Below are positions 63,884 to 64,000 of a stretch of DNA of 64,000 bases, one piece after another. Under the pieces are notes generated by a model. It saw nothing but the letters and a program-made list of their open reading frames with translations. It searched no databases and was not told where the DNA came from. Every line of letters begins with the position of its first letter. The first letter of the stretch is position 1. The translations under genes were made by a program, and so were the position numbers. The DNA comes from Chrysomallon squamiferum (Eukaryota > Mollusca > Gastropoda > Neomphalida > Peltospiridae): positions 1,107,332 through 1,171,331 of the forward strand of contig CM022671.1 of the NCBI GenBank assembly GCA_012295275.1. Direction: 5' to 3'.

Positions 63884-64000
63884 CACACGACAAAAACATG
63901 CTAATGTGAAAAGTAGACTAAATAACCATTGAAATTTGTTAGTTTTAAATATTCACAATTAATGTTTTTTATTAATGCAAATAAATATTTATAATTTTAG

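Noticed and set aside
1-64000. CRISPR arrays, operons, phage or plasmid genes
   Set aside because: No regular spacer arrays, ribosome-binding sites or dense gene strings; the sequence is eukaryotic in every respect.

Overview
The window reads as nuclear DNA of an invertebrate animal: very AT-rich, almost gene-free, full of microsatellites, A/T runs and small foldback elements, with no bacterial gene organisation. A mollusc or other lophotrochozoan is my best guess. It rests on tRNA-headed SINE fragments of the kind common there, on a SAMD3-like protein family otherwise known mainly from fish and invertebrates, and on patchy CpG depletion of the sort produced by gene-body methylation. The species cannot be named from this sequence.

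Layout. From 1 to 45.1 kb I see no convincing internal coding exon; the simplest reading is a very long first intron of a minus-strand gene. The first coding exon of that gene lies at 45,156-45,373. It encodes a 72-residue N-terminus with a clear coiled coil and ends at a canonical donor. A CpG-elevated zone at about 30.2-31.15 kb holds a short ATG exon with a good donor in the same splice phase, so it may be an alternative first exon. Weaker minis of the same type occur at 12.6 and 5.1 kb. The interval also holds a 50-bp-class degenerate tandem array (19.5-20.1 kb), a foldback element of about 700 bp (31.6-32.3 kb) and two tandem duplications near 7.3-7.8 kb.

From 46 to 55 kb is AT-rich non-coding sequence. 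The only complete protein gene in the window is at 56,379-57,278 (minus): an intact 299-residue SAMD3-like protein. A splice acceptor sits just upstream of its ATG, and a CpG-rich promoter/first exon with a good donor lies near 58.9-59.4 kb. A possible exon on either strand lies at 55.5-55.6 kb.

From 60 kb to the end CpG suppression is largely lost, which suggests unmethylated intergenic DNA. This part holds a 505-bp inverted-repeat element, a possible plus-strand gene start at 60.87 kb and several other CpG-rich stretches without a recognisable gene. The 45.4 and 59.2 kb start regions share the 10-mer CGGCCATGTT, which on the minus strand is a YY1-like ATGGCC start codon opening a very short upstream ORF.

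I could not run alignments, splice models or composition counts by machine. CpG figures are hand counts.
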